A stretch of 64,000 bases of DNA. Source: Hypomyces perniciosus. Taxonomy: Eukaryota > Ascomycota > Sordariomycetes > Hypocreales > Hypocreaceae. Location of the stretch: assembly GCA_008477525.1 (NCBI GenBank), contig SPDT01000006.1, positions 151,501 to 215,500 of the forward strand. Direction: 5' to 3'. The position numbers and the translations under genes were made by a program. Shown in pieces: positions 22,157 through 34,300 of the stretch (positions within the stretch are counted from its first letter, which is position 1; every line of letters starts with the position of its first letter). The notes under the pieces were generated by a model. The model had not been told where the DNA came from. It saw only the letters and a list, made by a program, of their open reading frames with translations, and did not search any database.

Positions 22157-23935
22157 ATGTCTAAACGACACCTATTCAACTCACCTGATGGCCTTGTTAA
22201 CAAGGCCCTGAGGGGTATCATCACATACAATCCTTCACTGAGTCTCGACGAGACTAACAGAGTCGTCTACGACACTACCTATGACAAATCCAAAGTCACA
22301 CTCATCAGCGGTGGTGGTTCCGGGCATGAGCCAGCATGGACGGGTTATGTTGGAAATAACATGCTCACAGCCTCTGTTCAAGGAGATATATTCGCAAGCC
22401 CCAGCACAAAGCAAATCCTGGCAGCGGTGGAAGCTGTTCCCAGTGACCAGGGAACCATTCTGGTCATCACAAACTACACCGGCGACTGCTTGCATTTTGG
22501 GCTAGCCAGCGAGAAAGCCAATGCCCAAGGTCACAACTGCCGAGTCATCATATGCGGTGACGATGTGTCTGTGGGCAAAACTAGAAGCATGGTCGGTCGT
22601 CGAGGTCTAGCGGGCCAAATTGGTGTCATCAAGGTCATGGGGGGAGCAGCCGGTGCTGGTGCCTCACTCGACGATGTTTATGACCTCGGCAAGGCATTCT
22701 CAGAGCAAATTGTGTCTATCGCAGCAACTCTGGACCACTGCCACGTACCCGGACGAACGGAGCACGGCGTGTTAGAGGAGAACGAGGTTGAACTTGGCAC
22801 TGGACCCCACAACGAGCCTGGCTACAAGAAGTTGTCACCAGCACCATCGGCGTCTGAGCTTGTGGGACAGATCCTCAAGCACTGCTTAGACGAGAACGAC
22901 CCTGAGCGAGGGTACGTCAAGTTCAACCCTGGAGATGAGACAGTGCTGTTGATCAGCAACTTCGGTGGCATGTCGCATCTCGAGATGGGAGCACTGGTTG
23001 ATGAAGTCCTTGAACAGCTGGCACAAGATTGGAAGATTGAGCCCGTTCGTGTGTGCGCTGGCTTCCTAGAGACGTCACTTAACGCGCCAGCTTTCTCTGT
23101 GTCCGTCATCAATGTCACGGCCGCAGCAAAAAATTGCCGGTACTCTGTTGATGAGATCAAGGCTTTCTTTGATGTTAATACGAACACTTTCTGGGAGTCC
23201 ATGGCCGGTTCGCAGTCTCAGCGTCGCAGTCGCCAACAGCAGCTCGTCCATCTACCCAAAGAAGAGCGCAAGACGGTAGATGACAAGCGAGACTTGAAGG
23301 TTGATCCAGTGCTCCTTGAGAAAATGCTTCGAACAGCTTGCATGGATCTCATCCAAGCTGAGCCGGATCTCACCAAGTGGGACACCGTCATGGGAGATGG
23401 TGATTGCGGCGAGACGCTCAAGACTGGAGCTACATCATTGCTCACGGCACTTGATGAGGGCCTGGCTAAGTCTGGATCTGTCGTCAAGGTCTTGCTAGAG
23501 CTGGAGGAGATTGTTGAGAGCAAAATGGGTGGAACCTTGGGTGGTATTCTGGGTATCTTTTTTGTCTCTCTGCGCGCTGCCGTCGAGAAGAACATTGAGC
23601 TTGCATCATCAAGTGGCGCTACTTCTCTCTGGGGCATTGCATTAACGACAGCCCTTGAGAATCTGAAGCGTTACACACCAGCCAAGGTCGGCGATCGCAC
23701 AGTCATGGACACATTGATCCCCTTCGCCGTGGTCATGAGCAAGTCAGGCTTTGATGATAGTGTTGAGGCTGCTGTTGATGGAGCCGAGGCAACAAAGAGG
23801 ATGAAGCCCAGACTGGGAAGGGCAACGTATGTTGGAGGATCTAGCGATGGCAAAGATTTACCCCCTGACCCTGGTGCTTGGGGAGCTATGGTGGCCATCC
23901 GGGGACTACAAGGCGGGCGTGTCGGCGCAACATGA
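22157..23935 (+). CDS. DhaK-DhaL-type ketose kinase, probable L-erythrulose kinase
   Basis: A single exon of 592 aa. The N-terminal half (about 1-335) is a DhaK domain with SGGGSGHEP (H57) and NYTGDCLHFGLA. The C-terminal part (about 395-590) is a DhaL domain with the Mg-ATP loop MGDGDCGETL and MGGTLGGILGIFF. It would phosphorylate a small ketose with ATP in the cytosol. Dihydroxyacetone is the classic substrate, but the adjacent TIM-like and RpiB-like genes match the erythrulose branch, as with Yarrowia EYK1. The upstream GTG-initiated extension to 22109 lacks family similarity, so the ATG at 22157 is preferred. The role on erythrulose is inference. Confidence 0.93.
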   Translation: MSKRHLFNSPDGLVNKALRGIITYNPSLSLDETNRVVYDTTYDKSKVTLISGGGSGHEPAWTGYVGNNMLTASVQGDIFASPSTKQILAAVEAVPSDQGTILVITNYTGDCLHFGLASEKANAQGHNCRVIICGDDVSVGKTRSMVGRRGLAGQIGVIKVMGGAAGAGASLDDVYDLGKAFSEQIVSIAATLDHCHVPGRTEHGVLEENEVELGTGPHNEPGYKKLSPAPSASELVGQILKHCLDENDPERGYVKFNPGDETVLLISNFGGMSHLEMGALVDEVLEQLAQDWKIEPVRVCAGFLETSLNAPAFSVSVINVTAAAKNCRYSVDEIKAFFDVNTNTFWESMAGSQSQRRSRQQQLVHLPKEERKTVDDKRDLKVDPVLLEKMLRTACMDLIQAEPDLTKWDTVMGDGDCGETLKTGATSLLTALDEGLAKSGSVVKVLLELEEIVESKMGGTLGGILGIFFVSLRAAVEKNIELASSSGATSLWGIALTTALENLKRYTPAKVGDRTVMDTLIPFAVVMSKSGFDDSVEAAVDGAEATKRMKPRLGRATYVGGSSDGKDLPPDPGAWGAMVAIRGLQGGRVGAT

Positions 23936-26900
23936 GGGTAGCGAGAGCATGTACAGAATATCTTCTTGATATTAGAAGTTGGTGCAATTAATATCTACGT
24001 AATTATTCAATGTTAGTGGTAAGATTTATTGCTTCTTCCTGGGATATCTTGTGATTGAGGAACAACCAATACATCACTACTGAAGTCCAAAGCAATGACA
24101 TTCTCGCATCACCTCAAAAAGTAAGAACGTGATCCATTGGTGATGGGTCCTGAGCAGTTGAGCATGATCAATGTTTTTTTTTGGGGTGACATAGAGGCCG
24201 AATTTACTGATATTGATGGTTATTTCACATTCGGGGAGATATGCTTAACTTACTCCGTAATCGTGACTGACCGACTCAGACACGATGTCTTCGATCGGAA
24301 CAAAGTCGCGGATCAAGTCTCACAACAAACATTTAGCAACCATTTCACGATCGAGACATAGGCGCTCGTCCCAGCACGATACGAGTACGTGGAAGGAATA
24401 AAAACTGTCTTTCGATTTGTCTCGCGCTTACTTGTGTTACATGGCCCTCAACCCGCCCAGATGGCGTGAGGCCCTTCTCGTCAACAAATTTTGAGGATAC
24501 TTAGCACCACATCACAAGAGCGACGGTATCAATGTTATTCTTCGCCACTCAGCTATGAGAATTGACCAGCCAGTGGCTAACCAGCTCAAGGACATGTACG
24601 TTTACTGGAGGCTGGGGGACATCATGGAAGGGCCAGAAGAGGCTATCAAAAGTCTTCGAAAACAATTACTCCTTCTACAGGCACCTGAAACAACTGAATC
24701 TGAAATTGATGATTGCGTTATGTTTGGTTACAGGTCTCTAATCGGTAAACCGAAACAGCCCTCGTGTCATGGAATGAGAACCCTATTCCAGATGTTTGCA
24801 ATGCTGGTGATAAGGTTTCTCTTCTGATATTTTGTGAAACGCCACTTCAGGTGGTACCAACTGAAACAATGGAAACGGCCACACGCGCAGGTGCCACTTC
24901 CAACTGATCAGGCGCACTTGATGAGCAGTGCGCGCTCTTCAGCGACAATACGAGCAGGATCAAGAACATGCCCCGGAAACATTGGCATGGCATTGACAAT
25001 TTGGCATTGCTTTGACGCTCAGCTGAGTAGGCAGAAGCAATCGTAGTCGCCGACGTGGCACAGCCTGGGCTGATCCCTCGTCGATGTTTACGGACCGATT
25101 ACAATTCCTTGCAAAGTTGTACGAAGCAAGGGCGCTGTACTGCACGGGCGATGGTAATGATGCATCTCATTTGCCATTGACCAAATACTAATAGTCAGTC
25201 AGCAAACAATGTCTTGATCGGTCTTGTCCGGAGTGAGCGGCGGCCGCGGCTTCATCCGGGACCTTTGATCGTCACAGGGGGGTTGATCACTTGTGCAGTA
25301 ATACGAAGTCGTAGTCCGTCAGGCTCTTGATTTATTAGGCATGTTCCTCGCGCCTTGCTTTTTGATTGACAGCGGAGAAATCGCCGAGCTCAAAACGCCA
25401 CAACGGCCATATCCTACTCGTAAGTATATGTAGTTAATAGTTAGTATGAGGCGATGGTTGAGCGTCTAGAAAGCCGCGGCCAAAGCTAGGAGCTTCCATG
25501 GTTATTACAGGCAAGCCACGTCCGTTTTCTTTCATTGAACAATGGTCAATTCTCCGTAGGCTGATCGATAATTTATCTTTAATTTCACAAGTTCGGCCGA
25601 AGGCAGCCCGAACCGGTTCACGGCCAAGCCTCCGGCTGCGCCATCAAACTTAGCTTGTAGACGGCTCATAGAAAATTTAGAATTATTAAATGACATCTCC
25701 AAGAGTGCTCTGTGCTTTAGGTTTATTCACCGCCGCCGCGATTGCATACGAGTATGCGCGCGTTACTTCGTATCGTATAGGTTCTTTTTCTACGGAGCAG
25801 ACTCCTCCCGAAAGGCTGCGGGGAGATCGGAGACACGGCGATAAGCAGAGATGACAAGCAGTCTGCCGTCAAGAGAACCAGTTCGGTCAACTAGTGGCTG
25901 GCTGGCTGTCCCTACACGGTACTGGGCATCCCAAATGGGATATATCGACTTACGTGAAGGCACACCATGCTGCTGGTCTCACCCTTCATGTCATATTCGC
26001 CCAAAGCCCGGTTGGTCGTCTTCTGAGACAAGAGGGCATTCCCTCGGACTCTATTCGAGCTCGGCATCCTTGATTTGACGGCTCCATGTCTCACCTAGCA
26101 CGGCCTCTGCCGCCATAGGGCAAGACATTTGGGTCCCCTCCCTAGTCAGCATCCCCCCATGTCCAGCCAAGCAAGGGGCCTAATAGTGCCAACGCCCCCC
26201 CTTCAAAACGGCCTTCAAGAGACACGCCCTGCCAGGGGGTGAGAACTACGACACGGCTGGAGGCGAATAAGGGCCATGAACAACAGCCGGCGCTAGCAAA
26301 TGGGTCCTTGGCGTCATCTGCACAGGGCTCGCATCCCAAGGCGTAAGCCGGTCTGTTGGTTGAATTCAGGTGCCCCCCAGGCTCTATGCGGGTACCCAAG
26401 ATCCTAAGAAGATCGCGCCTCAAGCCCCAAGCCTCACCGGACGAGGCCCCCCCCCCCAGGAGAGTCCGCCGCTCTGTGCTCTGTTTTGTTGACGGTACCA
26501 TCCGGTCGGCGTTAAACTCTCCCAACGCCGCAGACGCGGGCTCACGCTTTTTTTCCTTTTTTTCTTCCTTTTTTCGTAATCGAGAATGTTGCCAAGGAAA
26601 AAAAAAAGTAGCGACAGCCCGTCCTGTGCCTGATGCCCTAATACTTTCCTGCTCGTATTATTGGCACGCGTGCGTACGAAGTACATTGTATGCACACCGC
26701 GTGTGCACGCTCCTCTTCTTGTTCCCCTTGGATGCCCGCTCTCCCACAAACTCTCAACCAGTGTTGTATGCATAGTGATGAGTATTGGCAACGGGTGACG
26801 AATCCTTGTGATCCCCACCCTGTGACGGTGTGTTAGGAGCGGACCAACTTGGTGGTTGGCTCAATAATAGCCGACCATGAAAAGGGCATCACGGGACACA

Positions 26901-27654
26901 TATCGCGAGGTGATAACTGGCTGGGAGGTGATGGTGATGGGTGACGAGGTGATCAACGTACAGAAAGGATCACCGAGGGTCGAGTCATACGAACGCTTCA
27001 AAAGTCCAACAGCCAGAGCAGATGTGGCGTTCATATTCATACGTTGGACTTCTGGCCCATTAAGCTAGCCCTCTCGGTAATTTCTCTTCTGGGGAGGATG
27101 TACTGGTACCCCCGAACATCCTTGTGTCTGATCATCCAGAATCTGCATGCAGGTGAAAAGCTTGTGGCAGATCCGTGCATGGGCATAACCAAGACTGGGA
27201 GTGAATGCTTGCCTTCTCACGACAGGGACGTATCAGAAGCTGCATGACCACTAGTCAGTGCATACAGAAACATCATTCAAATCTCGTGTTAATCGCTCAA
27301 AGGTGTAGGGAGTACAAAGAAGGCAAGTAGTATCTTGTTGGTCAATTCATGCAATCATGTACGAAGTACGTGATGCCTATTCGTACTGAGACCACCCTCC
27401 CAACCTTCCAAGGATCTTCATGCCTAACCCCACGCAGAGTGACGACTATTTCATCTACGTAACAAGTATTGCTACTTTTATCACCCTCACTGTGATCCTT
27501 ATCCAGGTACCAATTAAGCCAAATTTGGAAGTTGTTAGTTCGTCAATAGCGAAGCGATCAATCTTCTCGATATGATATATGATCAACCCAAGTTGATTAC
27601 TGGTGTGTATCTAGTCCATATTCTGGACGCCTCACAGAACACTAGACTCGTACA
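23936..27654. other. Gene-poor region, left part
   Basis: About 3.7 kb follow the kinase gene. None of the short reading frames shows a domain, a motif or a credible exon chain. Exact TACTYCGTA-type motifs occur at 24251, 25764, 26675 and 27360. A C10 run (about 26449-26458) and T-rich and A-rich runs near 26550-26605 are present. Confidence 0.5.
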
Positions 27655-28349
27655 TTACTCAGACTCCAGTCTTGCATATGGGTTATTTAGCTCGGGGCTT
27701 GATGGTTGTTGAGGAAGAAACGGCGTCCATATCTTCCAATAGATCTCCTGCCACTCAAGGCTGATATTCGGGGGTGGTGATGGATGATCGGGACCAACAC
27801 GAGGTCCTTCTGGAGGTTCTCTCAGCCAAATGCAATATGAAAACTTCATACCTTCACGGAATGGTTTGAATAGTGCCACGGTACTACGATCCTGCCCGCG
27901 GGTCCTCAGTCTTGCCGAGGCTTCCGCGCCGTCTGCCATAGTCATGAAGTCAAGCTTCCCTAGTGCCCTGCCACCGATGATATTTGTTTCCAGTGAAGGT
28001 GCGTAAATCACCCGTGTCAATCGTAACTTCACATAGCGCGGGGGTCCTTCTTCGCTTGGAAGGGAAACGCGAACTGGCAAAATAACGGTACCGATGCCGA
28101 GAACAGGTATTAGACTTTGACCTCCCAATCTCAAGATGTTACGATCGCGCAGAATTGAGCTTATTGGCATATAATCACTCTCGAACCATTCGCGATTCTT
28201 AGCCACGCTAGTTTGTCTTATTATTAGTGCTTATGCCTGTGCCCGTTACATATGATTTGTAGCTTGAATTGGGGGCATGCTCACTGAACATCACTTGTAG
28301 CGGAGAATATCCAGTCTGGACAGAGGTTGGTGTTATTTGTGTTCACCAT
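27655..28349 (-). CDS. Small fungal protein with retropepsin-like (copia Gag-Pol-derived) fold
   Basis: Two exons (28349-28285 and 28207-27655) give 205 aa. Donor GTGAGC and acceptor ACTAG join codons to read SATSDVHVAKNREWF. The pattern CPDWIF...HVAKNREWF, then VLGIGTVILPVRV, then LTRVIYAPSLETNIIGG is that of the protease-like region of copia-type polyproteins, in the form of a stand-alone family widespread in filamentous fungi. The position where a protease would have Asp-Ser-Gly reads Ser-Ala-Thr, so catalysis is unlikely. The C-terminus has the conserved GPRVGP turn. No gag, integrase, reverse transcriptase or terminal repeats lie nearby. It looks like a domesticated gene rather than an active element. 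Function unknown. Confidence 0.75.
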
Positions 28350-31300
28350 TGTGATATTGGGAGAATCCAGTGGTTGTGAGCTCTCGGTTTTAACGAATTG
28401 ATTTATCTGGGGTTGTTGGAAAAGAACATACCCTTCTACGTGGTGTTCCATGGCCATTATATGGGATTTCGAGTGATGATATTCAGGTCACCCAAGCACA
28501 ATACTCTGGTTGCCTTTGTAAACCAGTGAATATATGAGCTCTGCAAATGTTCACCTATCGGAAGCAGCAGTGAACTTGCTACGTCGGAAGAATTGATGGT
28601 ATTTATCCGTGCATCGGAGTCGCACATCGTCACTCTATTGTCACCTATGCCATCTATAGTACCGAATATTCAGATAGTTGAGAAAAATGACGGTGTCTCA
28701 CCATGGTAGCCACTGACCATCTCGCACAGCACACTACGAGTAGTGGGATGTTAACTTGCCGAGACACGATAACACCAATTTACTACCCTATACCGAGGAC
28801 ATAGGATAATCCACAGAGCAAAGATTTCGCCGTTCATCATCCAGTATCTAAGTGATTCAGCATCGTCTTGTGTTAACATACTATGATTCGAGCGGCTATG
28901 AGAGCGTGGGTGATCAGGTGTGGCGTCCTATGCTATGTCAACAATTCGTTCAGCGGACGGAACCCATAATAAATGACAACTGTAATGCGGCGCAACGCAC
29001 AGGCATTTAGGTGAGATTACTACGAAGTAGTACTACTATGAGTAATCAGTTTGGCCTGCAGCTCTTTCCGACACGAAGACGCGTTTGAAAGATTTCTCTT
29101 TATGCCTTGCGAGTTTTCTTCCCGGACTCCTCGCAAGTGCCGTAGTCAGCCTAAGATTCCCAATGTAGGCATCTCTCATGTACGACGAAAATACTGCTGC
29201 ACATCGGCTTCATGAGTATACATTTGGAAGTTCCTATTGAGGTTGAGAGTACCGCGCAGGATCGCTTTGTAGATCTCAGCGGCGTTGATGTCTCGTTGGA
29301 CGAGCCGTGGGGTTGTAGCCTGAGTCAAGACTAGGGACTCTTGGTTTTGGGTGCTTCTTGAAGTCGGCTAGGGCGGGAAAGAATAGTGGTATGTTCGGAT
29401 TGCGTGGTCGGAGGGGATCTGGATCAATCGGCACCGAGCGAGACATTGTTCTCGAAACTTCACACCTAGACGCGTTACAACGACATTGTTTGACCTGTAA
29501 CATCCCAAGGCTTGTTGATAAGCATCCATCACAATCCATGTACTCCGTAGATGACTCAGAGATATCATCTGTCGCCGACCCGGCCGCGGGAGCCACCACC
29601 ACCAGTACTACCGTCTCCAACGGCCGGACGACGACGACGGCGATAACGATGAACACGACAACTGTCGGCCGTCTGCCAGCATCCCGGCCCCGACCTCTGC
29701 GGGGCAGCTGGGAGCCGGAGCCGGAGCCGAGCCGCCTGAAGGTGTCGAATAGCTTGTCGTCATGTGAGGTGAGCTAATAACACAAAGTGATCACCGGACC
29801 ACTGGCACAAATCGTCAAGTGGGACCCCTAACCAGGCTCCCCTGACCGACCTAGGATCTATCGCCGTCTGGAGAACGGCTGTTCCTCGCCCGGAGTGCAA
29901 AGGTAGTAGTACTCCCTGTTCCGCACGCCAAATTGGGAGTTGCCAAATTGCTCGTCTGTTAGATATCATATATGATATTCTGCAGGTTGTGGTTCTTGGC
30001 TGTAAAACGATTGGTCACTTGCAGGGTTAGCGGATTAAACGCAGTTGACATATTACTACTTCGTACATACCACTGTATCTTGCAGCCAGCTGCTGTACGT
30101 AATGTAGATCCGGGCAGGGATCTAAGCTAGATTTTCTTCTCCCAGATCTTTGGTTGTACCGGCCTCCTTCGTTTACAATACTAGCACGGAGTACTTCGTA
30201 GTAGCTCGACAAACCGGGGTGCATCCGCATTGACTAACCGGGTAAATTCTTATGCTATTATCAACCTCATTTTGAGGCCATCATCAGGTCGCATGATACC
30301 TGCTGAATTTCTACTTCAGCTTGATCGTGTGTTCCATGCGCCGTAGTTTGCGAACCTTGCGAGAACCCGTACAGGTCCTCCACGTGGAATGAATGGTAAA
30401 CCCGCAAGGCCAGTGCTCCATGAGCAAGACATTTGCTCAACGCCAATCTCGGTATCACAGAATTTGAGATGATGCTGCGAGCAGCTGCGTGATCCCCTGG
30501 GCATGGCTAAAATGTTACCTACTGGAAACAAGCCTCCCCAGCACCGAGGGGTGCGTCAGCACAGATGGGGTAGGTAAGGTGTGGGTATGACAAATGACAC
30601 AGGTGGGTAGAACTAGAATCACGGCGATCTGACACCTTCCCCTTGCTTGTCTGAGATTTCGCTGTGCTTGGGTCTGGCTTGATATCAAAGCTATACGAAT
30701 GGTAGTACTTGGATAAACACCCCTTTGGCTCGGGGCTTTCACCGTGGTGATCGTTATAGTACTCGTACTCATAAAATGTAAAATGTGATCAGTAACTTGA
30801 TAGTGGGCTTGCAGGTCATCGACAAAATTAACCAACCGGGCTTCGCACCCCGAAGGCTGGGGTCACACAACCACACCACGGAACACCCCGCACTATGCTC
30901 TTGGACTTCTCGTTTGTCTCTTTTGCACCAACAGTGCCAACCAAATATGCAAATCCAGGTTTTAGTACGAAGTAGTAGTACTCCGTAGGTGGGTGGTTCC
31001 GAGAATGCGGCTTCTGGGGTCGTCACCTTGTTGAAAAGCCTCACTGCGACATCGAGACATCGTTTATTCGTGAGGCACAACAGCGACCACTGACTGGTCC
31101 TAACCCGAGTCTGAGGGGATGTGGCTGTGAATGTCATTTCGTGCATTGCGAATGTCTCAACAAATCCAAATTGGTGCAAGTACCGAATACTGCTAGATAC
31201 ATAGAGTTATTTTGAGAGTTCCTACGGGATATTTACCGACATGTTGCGTATCTCGATGAAGGAAACGAAACAAGTCTGCTGCGGCATTGCTCGAATGGTA

Positions 31301-34300
31301 AAAAGCCTCTTTTTGATGGCCCCAGTCGACTGGGGCCGGGCCGCAAATGAGAAGCGTGTTAGACTGAACTAAAAGACGTCTGGTCGCCGAATCGGGCTTC
31401 TTCGGCTACAAAGCGAAGATCTTTGTACGAGTACTCTTCAGTTTCACGATGGCGGTTCGTTGCACAACGTCATATCGTGTTGGCTTCCTCCCTTAGACAT
31501 GTATCTACTTCGTACGAGTAGTATTATTTGGTAGCCAAAGCAGGGTTGTCGAAGGAACAGACCTCATCAGGGAGCTGGGATCCAATGCTACCTTAGTCTA
31601 ACGTCGAGCCGGTCTCTTGGAGACGCCGGTGTGGCACTTAAGCGAGGAACGCTTGTGGCTACCGTTAGTGCGGGACGGGCAGCAATACGAAGCTCTTTGG
31701 GAGAAAGGCTTGAAATAGGGGCGAGACGCGGAAATGGGCAGCAACACGAAGTACACACTAGCTGCATTAGGAGTACTCCTAAGTGTTGAGATCTCCCTTC
31801 CCTTGCTCCCTAATGGACCAAGTACCGTATCTTTCCAGTAAATGCACAGGCAACCTTTTGGGCTTAAGGGATTTTCCGGGGTATGTACATACATACCTCT
31901 CCAGGTCAATTTAACCGCGCACTAGCACTGTCAGGAAAAATGACATTGTCATCAGGGATAGCGGGCGACATGGGTAGAAAGCGGTTCTTATCTCCGATCC
32001 CGCCCGATTTAACTTGTTTATTGTGAATAGGTACGAGTAGTTTGCGTATACAAAGTAAACGAAAGAGCTCTTGTTTCATTCAACGTGTCTTTAAGGTTTC
32101 GATCACATTATATTGCTTTCATGGCTTGCTTCCATGGCTTGATATACCCTTCGTAGCTGAGGTCGTGATGTTCAGCAGCAGCACCTCGGTATTGCCCTGG
32201 CCGCATACAAAGACGGCCGCTAGGGAGGCTCCTAATTGCCGACATCCTTCGCGGAGCTGTTACTCCCGTAGTAATATGTAGTACTCCGTACTCCGTATTT
32301 TGACCGGAAATAATGGAAAATCCTTTTCCGCAGATACGAGTACCTAGTAGTAGTAGTAATAGTAGATCCAGGGATACTGTCGGAGATGGATCCAGATAGC
32401 GAGCCCCGTCGCCAACTAACAAGCCTGGTCAGCATGACGACATTCTACATGGAAAAAGCCGTAGCCGACCTGGCTCCCTCGGGAGTTGGGTGTGACAGTA
32501 TTAGTAGTACTCCGTACGAAGTACTAGTCGCAGCAACCCGTGCGTTGATGAAGAATTGCTCGCCGACATTCATTTCATTTTCAGCTGCTAGGACCAACAA
32601 CATTGGGGTCACAGACACCATCCGACCCAGCGTCTTGGTACCACGTCAACCAGCCCATTCCATTGGGAACAAGGCCAGAGTCAGGGAGGTACAGCCGGGT
32701 GTCACTGCATCGCGTGGCGGCCAGCGCGCGTCGATGAGCTCCTTGATGAGATGAGACAAGAAAGCGCTAGGCAAAGCGCGAGATCTGCGCACAGCGACGT
32801 GCGTGCGACTCCAACGTGCATGATCTCTCGAGAACCAACAGAGAGCCTCACACACCAGCGTCGCTCAATGCTTTCGCCTCGAGCATCTCGGCTCGTTGCC
32901 GCGATATGAATAGCATAGCCGTGGATCGACCTCGAGGGCGACACGATTCGGCCCGCAGCCTTAAGTCTATGTCGTGAAGTGAGGTGTTATGGTAACACGT
33001 ACTCCATACGTCACACACTCTTTCCAGCACCTGTCCTTCTTAGTAGATGCTTCGATACCTGGCCACATTTTCCCTCAGTGAAAATAATGCCTCTCTTTCA
33101 ACTGTGTTGGGTGAGAAAGTCCGATACTATGACACTATACCGGTTACTTTTCATATCGTTACGACCAACCCGAGCCAAATCGGTAGATGTTCTCGGCACT
33201 TGTATTACATCTGCCATTTGGGAGGGGCAAAGAAGAAAACAATGAATGCATGTAAAGATACGATGCACAAGCGAAATTGTGGTCACGGCGGCATTGAGCT
33301 ACATACATACGAAGCAGTGGTACTCCGTATACAATTCATGATTCTGTACTTGGCCGTCTGTTCGCAGCTCGACAACATCGTAACCGTCAACGTATCAAAG
33401 CTTTGGGGATGGAACCTCGGCTTAAGCGCAGTAATTCTTGCAGGGGTGTTGTTGACCAACCCTATTCAGAAACACATCACTTAATGGCTCAACCAACACC
33501 TGATGTTCTTCTTTCGGTATCTGCTGCTGACCTTGGATTCCTTCCTCTACGACTCCGTAATTCGGAGAAAAGCAGGTAAGGGGGGTAAGAGGAGGGAGGG
33601 AATATCAAGGGGGGGATGAGGCAAGAAGAGGCATGTACGCCAAGGAGCCAAGAAAACACTCCATTACGAAAAAAAAAATGATACGTATTTATATTGCATG
33701 ACTGAGTTTCTTGTGTTGCCTGTGGGTCGTAGCAAGAGTGAGGCAAGGCCACGAAAAATGTACATGTTCAAGGCTCGGGAGGCTTAGTTTGCTCCTCGTG
33801 GAGATGTCTTCAGCTGAGCTTACCCACTAGAAGCTGGTGTGGTGACATGGGATAACCTCAGTCTATTCACACAGCCTCGTGGGAGGGTCAGACAATAAAC
33901 GTTGTGAAATACCGAAGGACGGCGTGATTGGAAACAAAAAGCCTGGAGCTCGGGAGTGCCACAAGAAGAGCGCCGGGCAATACTGCTACGTGCTGTAACT
34001 CGGAGGGTAGGGCGTAAGCAGCTAAGGAGGAGATGGCGAGGATTTTCCAGATCGAGGCATAGTTGAGAGGCAGAGAGAGCATCGGGAAGGACAAGTGACC
34101 CAAGGACATAGCGCGCTGGACGCCCGCGTGGCCCCCCTTCGGGTATCTGCTTCATCTTTGCCGGCCAGAGCCCATCCTATCGGGGCGGTCGCACTCGGGA
34201 TGTGTCGCGTACCCAATGGGCGTCTCATGGCGGATATGGCACCCCCATTGCGATCTTTGGGAGAGAACGCGGGGCAAGTTGAAGAAGACGGACACGCCCA

